Origin: Holothuria scabra | Taxonomy: Eukaryota; Echinodermata; Holothuroidea; Aspidochirotida; Holothuriidae | Assembly: GCA_037179385.1 (NCBI GenBank) | Contig: CM074193.1 | Span: 40,394,846 to 40,458,845 of the forward strand | Direction of reading: 5' to 3' | DNA: 64,000 bases | Part shown: piece by piece, positions 1-13,500 of the stretch | Layout of the letters: the number at the start of each line of letters is the position of its first letter | Numbering within the stretch: position 1 is the first letter of the stretch | Made by a program: the position numbers and the translations under genes | Notes under the pieces: generated by a model | Seen by the model: the letters and a program-made list of their open reading frames with translations, nothing else | Database searches by the model: none | Told to the model about the DNA's origin: nothing

Positions 1-1043
1 CAGTACAGAACTGCATGGGCATCATTCATGTTACTTTGATAATATGACAGGTATGTATAAGTATTAATTTTACTTCATTGTAATAGATTAGACTCTGTTT
101 TCCTCCACTTCTACTGCAAATACAGCTACTACCTTCAGCATCCGCCCCCCCCCATTAAGGCTAAAACATGGATAAACAGTTTCACCTTTGCTTTGTGACA
201 TGATAGTGGAAGTTTTAAAATGGGCATAGCCTCCAATGGTGGGGGGCTGCACCATGAGACTTCTAAATAGTAACTACACACCTGAGCATAACAAGTGGCA
301 GTAGTGCTCTAAATAGGCAGTGTATGTACTCCCCCCCTCCCTCCGGCTTTTCTCCAGGCAACAGCCCTATGAATACCTGTCACATAAATGCTTGTAGCAA
401 TTTCAATAGAGGGAGGCATCTACAGTAGTTTAGATTTAACCATGTTCACAATTTAACACACACATATGCAAAAAAGGGCATTCCAATTATAAAAATGGTA
501 TCCATGGACAAAATTTAATGCCAATAAGAATTACATGAAAATAGAGGTATTCAGGGCATCAACGAATTAAACATCCAGAGTATCAGTTCCCCGAAGAGTC
601 ACATGAACAGGGAATGCATCTGTGCTGTCCATAACTTGTCTAAGGACACATTAGTTCTTTTGAGAAATATAGAAGAAGTCATCTTTACAATTGTATCTAT
701 AAATGTACAGATCATCAATAGGTACACAGATGTCAACAACAATCACACCACAGTGGAAACATGTCTGTAATATCTGTCAATAACACACATATCACTCACA
801 TTAACACCTTCAAGCATCTCAAACGAAGTAAGGACCCATTGTGATTGGCCATTTACCAGTTTGCATATATGTATCATTCTAGGACTCTGTTAATACCAAG
901 ACACAGGAACCCAGCATGGGGGTCATTGCTGCCTTGATAATCTCCGGCAATGGTTTCAACAAATTCTGCTTTAACTTCTTTTCCATCAGACTAGCTTTTC
1001 TTTTAGTCTACTTGTAACAGGCACAAAAATACATCTGTTTGCT

Positions 1044-1049
1044 TTTAAT
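1044..1049 (-). promoter_or_regulatory. Possible TIPRL polyadenylation signal
   Basis: ATTAAA on the minus strand about 280 nt past the TIPRL stop. No AATAAA was noticed nearer. It is a common variant signal, but the motif is frequent by chance in AT-rich DNA. Another ATTAAA lies at 519-514. Confidence 0.25.
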
Positions 1050-1330
1050 ATGCTTGAAAACCTTTATGAAGGAAACTTCTCTCTGGGTTGCTTGTCCAGC
1101 AGGCTCCCATATTGAGCAGTGCACTACAGTGCCCTCACTTTACACTCATTTCGGACTGTGAAGTAGGGAAATTGTCAAAGGCTGTTCCAGCGAGTGCATC
1201 CTCTGATCTTCACATCCTCCATAACTATGCTGATGCAAAGACAATTCATTCTTTGACCTATAAGCCATTATTTGGTAAGTCATTACCGAGGGAATTCATC
1301 CCTTGACCATCTATGAAAGCATCTCTGCTT

Positions 1331-1528
1331 TTATACATTTTTTTCAGCAGCTGATTTTTCTGCTTCCAATGCTTCAGGAGGGAACACTAATTTCTCAAAA
1401 GTTTGCAATTTCACATCTAAATATTTCTCTACTGACACAGGATCAGTCAGCTCAAATGGTTGAAGATCAAGTTCACTTATCTTTTTTTCTTTACTGCTGT
1501 ATTCTCGCAACATGAAGTTACTTCCAGC
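1331..1528 (-). CDS. TIPRL: TIPRL coding exon 6 with stop
   Basis: Acceptor ccctacag precedes 1528. Encodes residues 207-271, [18 protein letters not shown] through [13 protein letters not shown] to a TAA at 1333-1331. The MLREYSS motif and the EKLVFP segment match MLREYTS and EKLIFP of the human protein. The last dozen residues ([10 protein letters not shown]) are not conserved, as in other animals. Confidence 0.95.
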   Translation of the reverse strand, partial: AGSNFMLREYSSKEKKISELDLQPFELTDPVSVEKYLDVKLQTFEKLVFPPEALEAEKSAAEKNV

Positions 1529-4500
1529 CTGTAGGGGGAAGAATAAACAAAAGCAAAACTGTAAATGTCAACAAGACTGATAAACAACAGCACCTCAAAA
1601 TGAGCTATTTCTACAAAGTATACAATCACAGAGATGCCAACATTTACATCCAGAAATCAGGGAGGTTTTACACAGGAATCAGGGAGATTTTTTACAATTA
1701 CATGCAACTCAATGGGGGAAAGCTTGCTTGAATTAGGGATATTGTCATATTTGGTAGTTGGAATGGACAAAAATCCTTGAATTTTCAGGATGTCTCCCTG
1801 AGAATCAGGGAGAGTTGGCACCTCTGCAATCATTACTTAACTTTTATACATAATTAAGCTTATTTTGTTAAAGGAGGGTGATGATGATAAAAAAATGTTC
1901 TGTAAGGGTGATGCATGACCAAAAATAATCAGGGGCATTGGATGATGCCATTCCTTCAGTTTGGCTAGATATCCCTCAAAATCTACCATTACCAAAGACC
2001 AAATGACCTTGGAACCCTTTGGAGTTATTTCTAGATTTTCCTCCAGAGTAACATCATTGCCCGGAAAGTCTCTCTCATTTTAGTTGTTATTTAACACCTT
2101 GTCAGTTAAAGAAAATGTTGCAAGCAAAACCGAATGGGGAAAGAATAGCAGTACATCTTACAGCAGACATCACAAAAGTTGCAGCTGAAATAGAGATACC
2201 TGTGAACTCATCAACTGAATAATCGGTTAATATTGACAAGATTCTGACAAAACCTCTTTTTTTTTTTTGACCTCTTTTTGAGTCATAAATGACCTTTGAA
2301 CTCTTGAAAGTACAAATCTGATGAACCATTATCTGCTTAAAACTTCTGCCACATTCAAAGACATTTGAACATGAACACAAGGAGTTGAAGGATTTTCTGT
2401 TTTTCACACTTTGACCTATCACGACCCCAAAGGATATTTCACTTACTAGCCACAATTTACCAGCCCTTAATATGCCTTTACCTTAACCAAAGTTGACATG
2501 GATTGGTTAAAAAAAGCTACGGACAGCAGCTACAGCATTTTCAAGTGTTAACAGACAGACAGAGAGACAGACAGACAGACAGACAGATGAACAGATAGAT
2601 AGACACATTGCCATGAAAATGGCTCAACTAGTTGAGAGCAGATCTATTTTGGTACTAGGGTGACCATAGGTTCATTTTTTGTGAGGGTTTGAATAAGGTT
2701 GTCCAGATTTTTGGCAGCCTGTCTTTTTATCCAGTGTGACTTAAATGGCCATTGATCTGATCTTTTTAAAAATCTGCAACATGCAAGGTTACAGTGGCAT
2801 CATCCTACATACAGTAGACTGCATACAATAGTCTACATACAGTAGCCTAAATACAGTAGTCTACATACAGTAGCCTAGATACAGTATCCTAGCCTTGTTA
2901 TTTTGAATGAAAACATCCATCACAAATGCTTTCATCCTGTCACATATAATACTCTGACATAAAAGGAAGAAAAATGTAGATAAATCTCAAAATGCAGACA
3001 GTACTCATTATCCACTTTTGCAGATGACCATATCATAATCCTACATGCCCAATCAGATAAACAGAATAAATACATAAAAAGTCTGCATAGATAGTTTCAT
3101 GTGCATTGACCTGATAATTACATTGGCTGAAGACGGTCATGAACTCCTTTTTGGTAATTTTGAAATGGTCACACTTAATGAAACCTAGCAGCCACCTAGA
3201 TATCCTCTTTGCTGTAGCACAAAAAGATTTCAATTCTTTTGAGGATTGTATCACTAATTTGCATAGTTAAGTACTATGCCAACAAGTAAAAGTATTGCAA
3301 AAAGAAATGCAAAATGATTAACGCTGTGGAAAAGTTATTTAAATAGAAGTTGATTGTACAGTGTTTAAGGTAAATATATGAACTGGATAATTGTTTACTT
3401 AATAAACAGGAGGAAAAGAAAAAAAAACCATGCCAACAAGTAACAATGTTCACTAAATCTACAAACTAATGGATATTTCTGCCATCACATACAGCAATGG
3501 AACTGCAACAGTGACACATCTACAAAACTGCTCAGTGTATCCAAATATCCAAATAACAGTTCCCTGTCTCTAAAACAGACACTAAAAGAATTTTTTTATG
3601 ATCCAGTACCATGGATGCCTACAAGATTCATAACAGAGAACATATTGAGTCCATACTTATTACGATCATTATCATTACTGAAAACGGCTAAGGAAACTGT
3701 TTGATAAGTTGAGGAAATGTCAGTAAAAATATACAGAGCATTATGAAACTTTCCATAAATGTCAAGTTTTGTTCCATGTACTTTTACATAAAATTGCTGG
3801 TTGGAGCTCAGCATCTGAAGTAACACATACTTTAAGGTTTATGTATTACTTTTCTCAATTATTCTCATAGGAATATACAAACAATAAATGTCATTGGTAA
3901 AGATGAAGAACTCACATTTATGTTATCTACTTGCAGCAACCTCACTTGAATAATTTACTCTTGACAGAAAGTACACAAACCATTTACACTACTTTATGAT
4001 TATATACAAAAATGGGAATCAAGCACTACCACTGAACAGTTAATGTGATCATAACTTTCATTGTAGGTACAAGGTCAAGTCTGTACAGAATAAACAAACA
4101 TTGTTTGCTCAATGGAAACTGTAGACGACTGAAAGGCCATGCTAAGACTGCTGGATTAGCATTATTATTGCACTACAGGGAGAACCTTCATAATATGACA
4201 CCTGTTGAGATACTGGCCTTCATGTACAAGTTCAGGATTATAAATGCAGATGCAGTACATCTTACAGACCAATTAGCTCACTGCACACATTAACTTGGAG
4301 ATTGTTCAGTTTTACATCTCTACATAAAGGTCAATGACCAGAAGTATCACGCACCCCCAGTAATAGGAACTTATACTATACATATTACACTATATTGCAA
4401 TAGCAACACAAAAGCCTAGTCAGTTGAATGTTGAGGATTAATTGCAAGACATTTTTCATCAAAATTAATCCATTTGGGGTTTCAGCTTTTTGAAATACAT

Positions 4501-7500
4501 TACCTCAATTTCTACAGAAATATTTTTGAAAAGCTGTGGGAGTTTTAGTGTCACAAATCCACCATTTTCTTGGTCACACGACACTACCACAATCCTAAAA
4601 TTTCTCCCTCTGTTTATTAACATGTTGTGCATGTTCACATGCATCAGTTTTGCAAAGGTGAGTGATGTAATTCCTTTTTTGAGCTACAAGGGCAAGAGGT
4701 CACAAACCTTTTTCTTATTGGTAGTGATGCAGGGTGCAATTGGCATGCTGTATATTCCAATTATTTTTCCATTGTTAGGGCCTCATAATAATACTGATGT
4801 TGATAAATTATTCCTTGGGGCAAAAATAATTTTAAAACCTCCTTTCCTTTTAAGGCAGTGCTATTTTGGCAGAGTTAAATTAGGGCAAAGATCACCGGGC
4901 CTGTAATGAAAAACCAATGGTAAAAGATCATTGATCATGTCAACAAAAACCTGGTTTTTGTCACTTCTCAACTCATTAAAAGACTTAAAAATCCCCAAAC
5001 CACCATTTTCGGCAATGTATGACAAATTTAGTCTCCGATTTTACTGTACTTTTAAAAAGTACGCCATAAAACAATCATGCCTTCCTTAATTTTTATCCCC
5101 TAAAACATGTTTCATATCAAAATGAAGTATGTTTTATGGGGATAAAAATTAAGGAAGGAATGAAGTCTTCACAATGGAGCCTTACTTCAATCAATCATTC
5201 CTTCATATTTATCCCCCTAAAACATGTTTCATATCAAAATGAAGCAGACGAATGATAGATTTGCCTGGTTAAAGTTTTTTGAGTTGTCCATGTCATTTAA
5301 AACAGTGGTGGAACGTGAAAAACTTTCATATAACCATGCTACATGGTACACTGTGTGAAGTCAGTTTCTTTACTTGCATGTTATCACTCAGAATTGTGAT
5401 CAGCCTTCAGAGATTTTTTTAACCTTGGAACATCAAACATTTAAGACTGTATTGTAAGAGCACTTATTTACAAATTGATGCAATGATGTCTTTAATCATG
5501 TCACCATTTAGAGACTTCAGTCTGAATCAGCAGTGTTTATAATAAAATAATACCGAGTAATAGTGTAAAATAGAATATTATGGGACTTCTAGAAGCTTCA
5601 GAAAGCTCTATACTCCACATATTCTTATCAAATTTGTGACTGTCCTGTTCCAAAATTCAAAACTTTTGACTATAAACTTTAAGGACAGAAAAGTTGACAT
5701 CCTGAAAATCATTTAGGGTTTTGCCAATAAGCAATGAAGAGTTTTGCAAATTCACCTACAACTTGTAGCTCTTTTAATGGAGTTTTTCATGGTGTAAGAA
5801 CAGCTACAAAATTTGAGAAAGGATGAGGATTTAGAGCCTCTTAAAATCCTGCCTTCTATATTTACTCTGTTATGTTTCAAAATTCCACAAAAGATTCCTG
5901 CTACAAAAGAAAGTTGACATGAGTAACTCGATACAGTTGTTGTATTAAACAGTGATCAGCTGATAGCTGGAATTGTTTCACTATTCTCCAAGATTTCTCA
6001 AAACTATACAAATATGATGGAGGTGGTGCTGAGAGTCTTTGCTTCTTTTGTTAATTCTTTCAAAATCATCTGATTTGCAATATTTACTTAAAATCTAGTT
6101 AAAAGGCAATGTGGACATTTTCAAATAATTCAACAACTAATTTCAATTGAAACCCTTGGTTTATGATTATAATAGAATTGTCCCTGGATTTCACAGTTTT
6201 TTATGTCTTTATTTTTTGTTGTTGTTAATATCCTTTTAGAAGCTGTTTCCTAAGTTAATCTTTCCACGAAAAAATATCTTCTTTTCCACTTTTAACATGT
6301 CTTTAGTCCGAAATCATTTGTGGACAAGGTTATATTGGACTACTTGCCATGCAGATTAAGAGTAACATTTTACCTGTCAGGAAGGGAATTAGTTAAAATC
6401 TAAAATGTCCTTAGAATGATGATCCAACCAAAGGGGAAATAAGACTACAATACTGATACCATCAGAATCTGTCTTATTACAGCATTGTGTGAGTGTGAAA
6501 CTTAATTATCACAATTTAAGCCCCATCTAGTCATCTACACAATCATACATTTGTTCAGACTGTAGTCAAACAAATGTTTGAACATTTGATGGGAAGTTGA
6601 AACATGCAGCTGAATATTTGGATACCTTCATGCATGTTGGACGTAATTCAAATTTGACCACATGACCATATACTTGTCAGTTAACATTGTCATACAAATG
6701 TATGACAATGCTTTTGTTCACAGGTATAATCCCGTACAGACTGGGCTTTAGGAGCACAAACAGTCTATAATATACTAGTAAAAACGACTCATAGTAAAAG
6801 TGAACCTACAGTCAAAAAATTCAAAATATACATTAAAGACCATTAAAAATGAATTCTAACAGTCTGTCCAACTCCCATCTTCATAAGGCATTCCTGTAAA
6901 ATGATGAACTTTATTCACCCAAACTAAAATGGTACATTGTGCAATAATTTGTGATGTCATTGTTGTACAACTTAAATTACAATTTTTGTATTTCTAAAAG
7001 TTACTGCACCTTGTCACAAGGTGTGAAGGACTGTTACTCTTTTGGGGTGATATAATTAATTGAGCTCTCTCTCTAAGCAACATGCTATGCAAGCAAACAG
7101 GGAGTGTACAGGGTCATAAAAACATTTTTAATTTTAAAGGAAAACAAAGCAGATAATTTTAAATGTAGAACAAAAACTCACAAATTATTGCCCAATGCAC
7201 CAATTTGTTTTAAGTGAATAAACTTCAAATCTTTTATATCTCAGCTTCGGATTGTCTTATGGAGATGGGAGTTGGATTGTTAGAATACATTTTTTATGCT
7301 CTTCAATATCTATATTTTCAATTTTTTGACTTTAGGTACTCTTTAATATTTGATAGATTTTGATAGGGCTTGAAGATAATTTAGTTTTAAAGTTTTTATT
7401 AAACTAGCAGATATTATGCTTTCATATCTACACACTCCCAAAGAACATAACGGTCTATCTTTGATATTTCTTCAAAGTGGCAATGAACAGGCTATCCCAT

Positions 7501-10500
7501 AAATAGGCCTTATCTCATGAGTGTTATCAGATGACATGAATCCTTGAAAGCTTACCTCATGGTATACCCTTGTATCATTCATTCTGATAAGAACCCCATC
7601 AACTCGTAGAAAAAATCTCATTAACAGGAAGAAACTAGACTGCATAACTCGCTGTAAAATAAAAGAACTTTCTCAAGTTGCAAATATTTTCATTACAAGT
7701 TGACTGTCTGTTACATATATTAGATACACCTGCATATTGTATCACACAACAAGTTGGGTTGAAAAAGCATGCTCTGCCATGGTAAACAATAGAGTCATGT
7801 ACAGTGATAATTTGAGCATGACTGGATTGGCAATTTATTTCATTTTTATTACAAAATTTTATTTGAGTTTGAACATTTTGAAATGGTCTGTTTGTTTTAT
7901 TTGGAACTACAGACTACACTAAACTCACGGAAGTAATACTACCTCTAAGGTAAGTACTTCCATGCTTAACTGTAGCTAATGTATAACTCTCCTAAGAAAA
8001 CAAGGAAAACTTTAACGAAGACTATATCTTTGACTTCAAAGACTGAAAGCACTAAGCATAATGTCTTGAAAGTTAGATTAAACAAAAAAAGGAAATCCCA
8101 AATTCTTACAATTTTTACTCCTAGAGTAGCAATACCATTGTCTGCCAGCTCATCCTCAAATAAGGTTATATCTTCATAAAAGTGTATCTTCTCTCTCACT
8201 TTGAGCTTTTCTATGTCAATGCAGTCTGTTGTTTCTGATACCTACAGTAAAGACGTAAAAAACATGACTCTGTTTGAATGATACAATGTGCTTGTATTGA
8301 CCAATGGGCATTGTATGTTAATTAGTATACAGCCGTGGAAATAACAAGGCAAAGAAAACCAGAATCAAATTTGTGGAATGAAAAATACTGTAACAATACA
8401 ACATGCTCAATCCTTAACAAAATCTTGAATTAAATCAATTTCTCCAAAATTTGTCAGTTTGTTGGTATTTTAACAAACTAATGTAGATGTGTTATATCTA
8501 TTGTCAGCTAGAGTAAAAAACAAAGATCAAATACAGTTTCCAGCAGAGTTCAAGTTTGGTTTTAAGTATGGCTTAAATTTTCAAGACACAGTGGCATGTT
8601 CTGTTAGACCACATGCTTGAATCTGTGCAGAATTGTTTTGTGTTTTTATGAAAGTATACCTACAAACAAGATACCACTGCAACATCTTGCACTGCACTTA
8701 GATCAGGCTAATCAGCTCAATTTTGTGATCTCGGTCGTGTACAGTGAATTTTTAACGGGAGGTGAACACACATGGTAAATTTTTAACGGGAGGTGAATAC
8801 AGATGTGTACCTATGCAATTAACAGTAAAAACCCTATCATTATTTACCTTTCTCGACCAACCCTTTTCATATTTCAGTGAGTAGAAAACTCAACTCTAAG
8901 TTGGAAAATATGTCAAAACAAAAACCTTCAATAACATGGGTTTATCTAGCATTTGTGTGTATATTTCCATAGTGAATTTAAGTTCATGTACAACATACTG
9001 CATTCAGGTGCCTCAGTATGACCAGCATAGCTAATGCAATCAAATGTATGAAAATTTATCTTATGACTTGACCAGTACTGAAAGACTGCACTGATGGTGA
9101 TTTCAAGCAACTGGACACAAAAAAGACCAGTGGCTGAAAAATCTAAATGATTAAGAACATATTATTCTCACAAATTTATGGTTGCAATGTTTGGTTATGT
9201 CAATCAAAGGAAAATGATCATGAAAACAATACTGTAGTTGAAGACTTTATGGTGGAAGTAACAAGAAGTTTTCCCATCAACTTCACAACTTTGTCTAGAT
9301 TTAGGTACAGTATTCCACACTTTTGCTGATCACATCATGAGAATAGCACCAGGATGCAATTATTTGGAGGAGATTCCTCTTCTTGAAGAAAGGCTGCATG
9401 AGGTTTATCTGGTATCAGACCCCATTACTATACAGGGATTTCATTAGTGTGCGTATTTACATGGTCAAATACGCATCAAAACAGAAATGTAAAGAGTCAA
9501 ATACGCATTCAAATATGAATGAAAAGAGTATGCATACTCTTTCAGTTTTAGTGTTGAGGTCATATACGCATCGCATAAATCCCCTGTGCATTTTTGTATC
9601 CACTTCTTTCAGTTTGTGGGAAAGTGTAAGCCAGTAAATTTACGACAAATAAGGATGCTATTTGAACAGTGCACATCCGTTCATGATCTTCATAGCGTAC
9701 ACATTAAGGAGTTACATGTGCTTAACTTCGCAGTAGACCACATGTTTGTACAACGTTACATAGGCCTATGTCGCGCCTTCCAAGGTACCGTGTTCTGTGT
9801 TTATCTAATTAATGAACCCATCAAACGTACACAATAGCATCATTTGATATATCATTACACATAGCACATGCTACAGTCATCACAAGTAAGATGGATATGC
9901 CACGCAGACAATCCTTGAGCTAAGCATCAGCTTTTACAGTTTTAGAATGAGCTTGATGGATCGTCACAGATCTCGATCAAAACCTTAACAGTATCAACTA
10001 AAAATGACTTCGAAAAATTATATGAACCATTGTTACTCTTACTATGACAATCTTTGGCATTGGTGATTACATTCGCAAGTTTTTGACGTGCAAAAACAAG
10101 AGCTTTTAATCCCGAAATGCTGTACATTGGTCGATCTCTTAAGTCCTATGTGAGCTACTACTCTCTGCACACAGTTTGTAATGTACAGACAGTAAGTTCT
10201 CATTTTGGGAAGCAAGATCAATCGTCAAAAGTGTTGCAAATGAACCAGTTGGTCAAAGGTGCCAGAAATATTTACTTGGCATGTGCAAAAGACCTTTATA
10301 TAACAACTCCAAATAAATTTGCAAGCATTAGTTCAAAGGTTTTTTCACATAGGCAATTTTTTTTGAGTGGCTCGTCACTTTGACCCTTGCCTAACATATA
10401 ATATATATGTAGGCTAAGCTACACTAAGAACCTATCCTTCAGGCTCCAGATGGGTAGTTCATCAGTAATCCCCTTACTGTAGTAAAGCTTCATGAGTGCA

Positions 10501-13500
10501 AGGGCTTATATTTTCCCTGTGATAAGTTTGTTCCAAAATGTAGACAAGTTGTTTTATTTCTGAACTCACACGTTGGCACGCATAGAAGTCGATCTGATTT
10601 ATCAACAGCCTACATGTCATCTGAGCTTGTCAAAACTTAATACAATGATACTTTAATAAATTTTGACCATAGGCTATATATTACTGTTACGAGAAGGTAA
10701 ACAAAATGGTGGCTCCAAGTCAATCCAAACTGAATGGAATTGCTGGAACCCAATGCCAAATGTCATTGATATATATTTCCTAAGCCACGGGGGGAGGGAG
10801 GAAAATCATGGATAACCCCCAGAAAAAAATTGGTTTTGGTCCCCCTCCCCTCCCAACATTTTAAGATGTATAATAATTAACATATCCTTTACACCAGGTT
10901 CTCCCCTGCATTAGGTTGTGCACTAGAGTACAGTATTATAGTTTACACAGTGATATTTTTTACTTTATAGGGAAGGACCTGACAGACAATTCTGACTGAC
11001 TGTTAAATACCCTTTCAAAATTTTGACTGGCAGTCAAATACCCTTTCAAAATTTTGACTGGCAGTCAAATACCCCCTCACATTTTGACTAGCAGTCAAAT
11101 ACTCTTTGGGGTAAAAAATTAATGAAAGCCCTGACTATACATGATCTGTGCCATCAAAGGTGGCATAAGGTATATCTAGTATCAAACCCCACTGATGAAA
11201 ATGATATGTACCATCAAAGCTGGCATGAGGTACAGTATATGTAGTATCAAACTACCTCATTACTGTATAGGATGTGTTTCATAAAAGGTATATCTGGTAC
11301 ATCTGGTATCAAACCACATTATTAATGTTAATGAATTGTGCCATCAAAGGTGGCATAAGTTATACCTCATATCAGACCCCACTGCTGTACATGAACTGTG
11401 CCATCATAGGTGGCATGAGGTATATGTAGTATCAGACTACCTCATTAATCTTTATGATCTCTGCCATGAAAGGTATATCTAGTATCAAACCACACTGCTG
11501 TAAATGATCTGTGCCATCAAAGGTGACATGCTGTACATCTGGTACAAAAACCCCACAATTGTAAGTGATCTGTGACATCAAAGGTGACATGCTGTACATC
11601 TGGTACAAAAACCCCACAATTGTAAGTGATCTGTGCCATCAAAGGTGACATGAGGTACTGTATATCTCCTATGAAACCCCATAACTGCATAAATTGTAAT
11701 GTTCCATCAAAGATGACATGGTATATCTGGTTTCACCCACAATAAAATTTGATATATTTAGCCCAAAGTCAAAGGAAATTTGATGGTTACTCTTGTCATT
11801 TTTACAGTATCCTAAACATTATATTTAGTTTCCAGTTTTTTGTGATTTATTTTACCTTTTGTACTGAACTTATTTTTGCATTTTAGATAAACAAATTAAA
11901 AGGATGATTTTTCGAAAAGAATCATCAGATTCTAGGTAAATTTCCCTTTTGGAAACTCCAGGATTTATATCAAACTCAATCTTATTTCAAGTAAGTTTTA
12001 TACCAAGCATGGTGCGGCACAAGTACAGTAACTTTTCAAAATGATGATTTGCCACTTTGCTTGTATTTTTATTTTTTTTAATTTTGCTCCCTCCTCATAT
12101 ATTTAGTTCATCTTTTACCCCTATTATAACACTCACCAAACAAAAACAAACAAACAAACAAACAAACAAACAAAAACTTATAAAACCTTACATTCATCTC
12201 AGGACCACTTGATGTAATGGTGCCACTGTAATCAGTAGTAAATGTCCAATCAAAGGGCTTGATGACTTTTTTGAGAAATTCACAGTCGCTCCTAAATGAT
12301 CAGATAAAAAGTGAGAAAAGAAAGCAAACATTAAGTACTCATAATCTCATGAAACACAAAAAATGAACTCAAATACAGCAATACTCAGCATAAAGATAGT
12401 GTATATAAAAGTAAACAAGATTTTATCAAATTTATTCATTAAGCACAATTGACTTTCACAAATTCCTAGTTTTACAACAAGCAGCCAATGTTAATTAATT
12501 TACAGTAGTGTCACCAAGTGACAGGTTGAATTTGTTATTCATGTTTAAACAAAAAAGTTTATTTGAAACTGTACTCAAGAAAGGGTAAGATACCCATATC
12601 AAGTTACCTATTGAATGATGCAATAATGTCTTGAAGTTAAAACAATGGATAACCTGACATAATGTGTCATCATACAAGATTTAATATTCCAGTGATTGAT
12701 GATCTAATTCACCAGTATGTATACAAGTATGTATACATGCATTGTACACCAAGGGTCTCTGATCCTGTGAATTGTTCTACTGTGCTTAAAGCAGGAGAAA
12801 AGTAAAGTAAAATTTTATTGATGAAGAATGAAACATAATGTGGATCATGAACTACAGTAGCGATTCTACTGTCAATCAACTCCTCTGATGCTAGGAAAAG
12901 TTTGAAAAAAAAAAAAAAAACGCAACTTTGAACACAATCATGATCAAAATGTGGAACATACATTAACTGTATTTGGGCTAGCAATCTGTATTGAATCTGT
13001 CAAGGACAACCATTAACTTCCAAGTTGTAATATATCGATTTGTAATTCTAATCGCCTTTAAATTCATCTTTCTTTGTAATCTCTGTAATTCCTCTGAATG
13101 TTGTTTTGAATGTTGTGCTGAATGACGAGTTGAATGATGAGTTGAGTTGTGTATGTTGTGAGAAGTGAAAGTTTTGAGTCTGTGCAAGTTTGGACAGGTT
13201 TGGACATGTTTTGCAAACATTGTGTAAACATACAGTATAGCTGAGTTGCTGAGTATGAGTGCAAGGGTAGTAGTGTGCCGACATACCGATTCAATCGAGA
13301 TGTAATTAAATGAGATCAAACGTCAGTAATTCCGATCAAGAGAATCCTGCAATTACCACTGTGAAACAAAAATCTAACCTACTGTACTGTAATGCTGTAT
13401 ATCTTGAGCAGTCTCCTATCTCAAATCTTGCTGCTGCTGTTAATCTCAAGGAAACTACCAAACTATGATTCTACAAAGCAGAAACTGAAACTTGAAAGAG

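Noticed and set aside
4490..4906. 138-residue open frame (+) in TIPRL intron 5
   Set aside because: No recognisable domain, no splice or start context, and its 3' part overlaps a dispersed repeat also present near 18000.
12978..13319. 113-residue open frame (-) with His/Ser/Gln-rich stretch
   Set aside because: Derives from an irregular gttgaatg-type simple repeat; not flanked by fitting splice phases for TIPRL.
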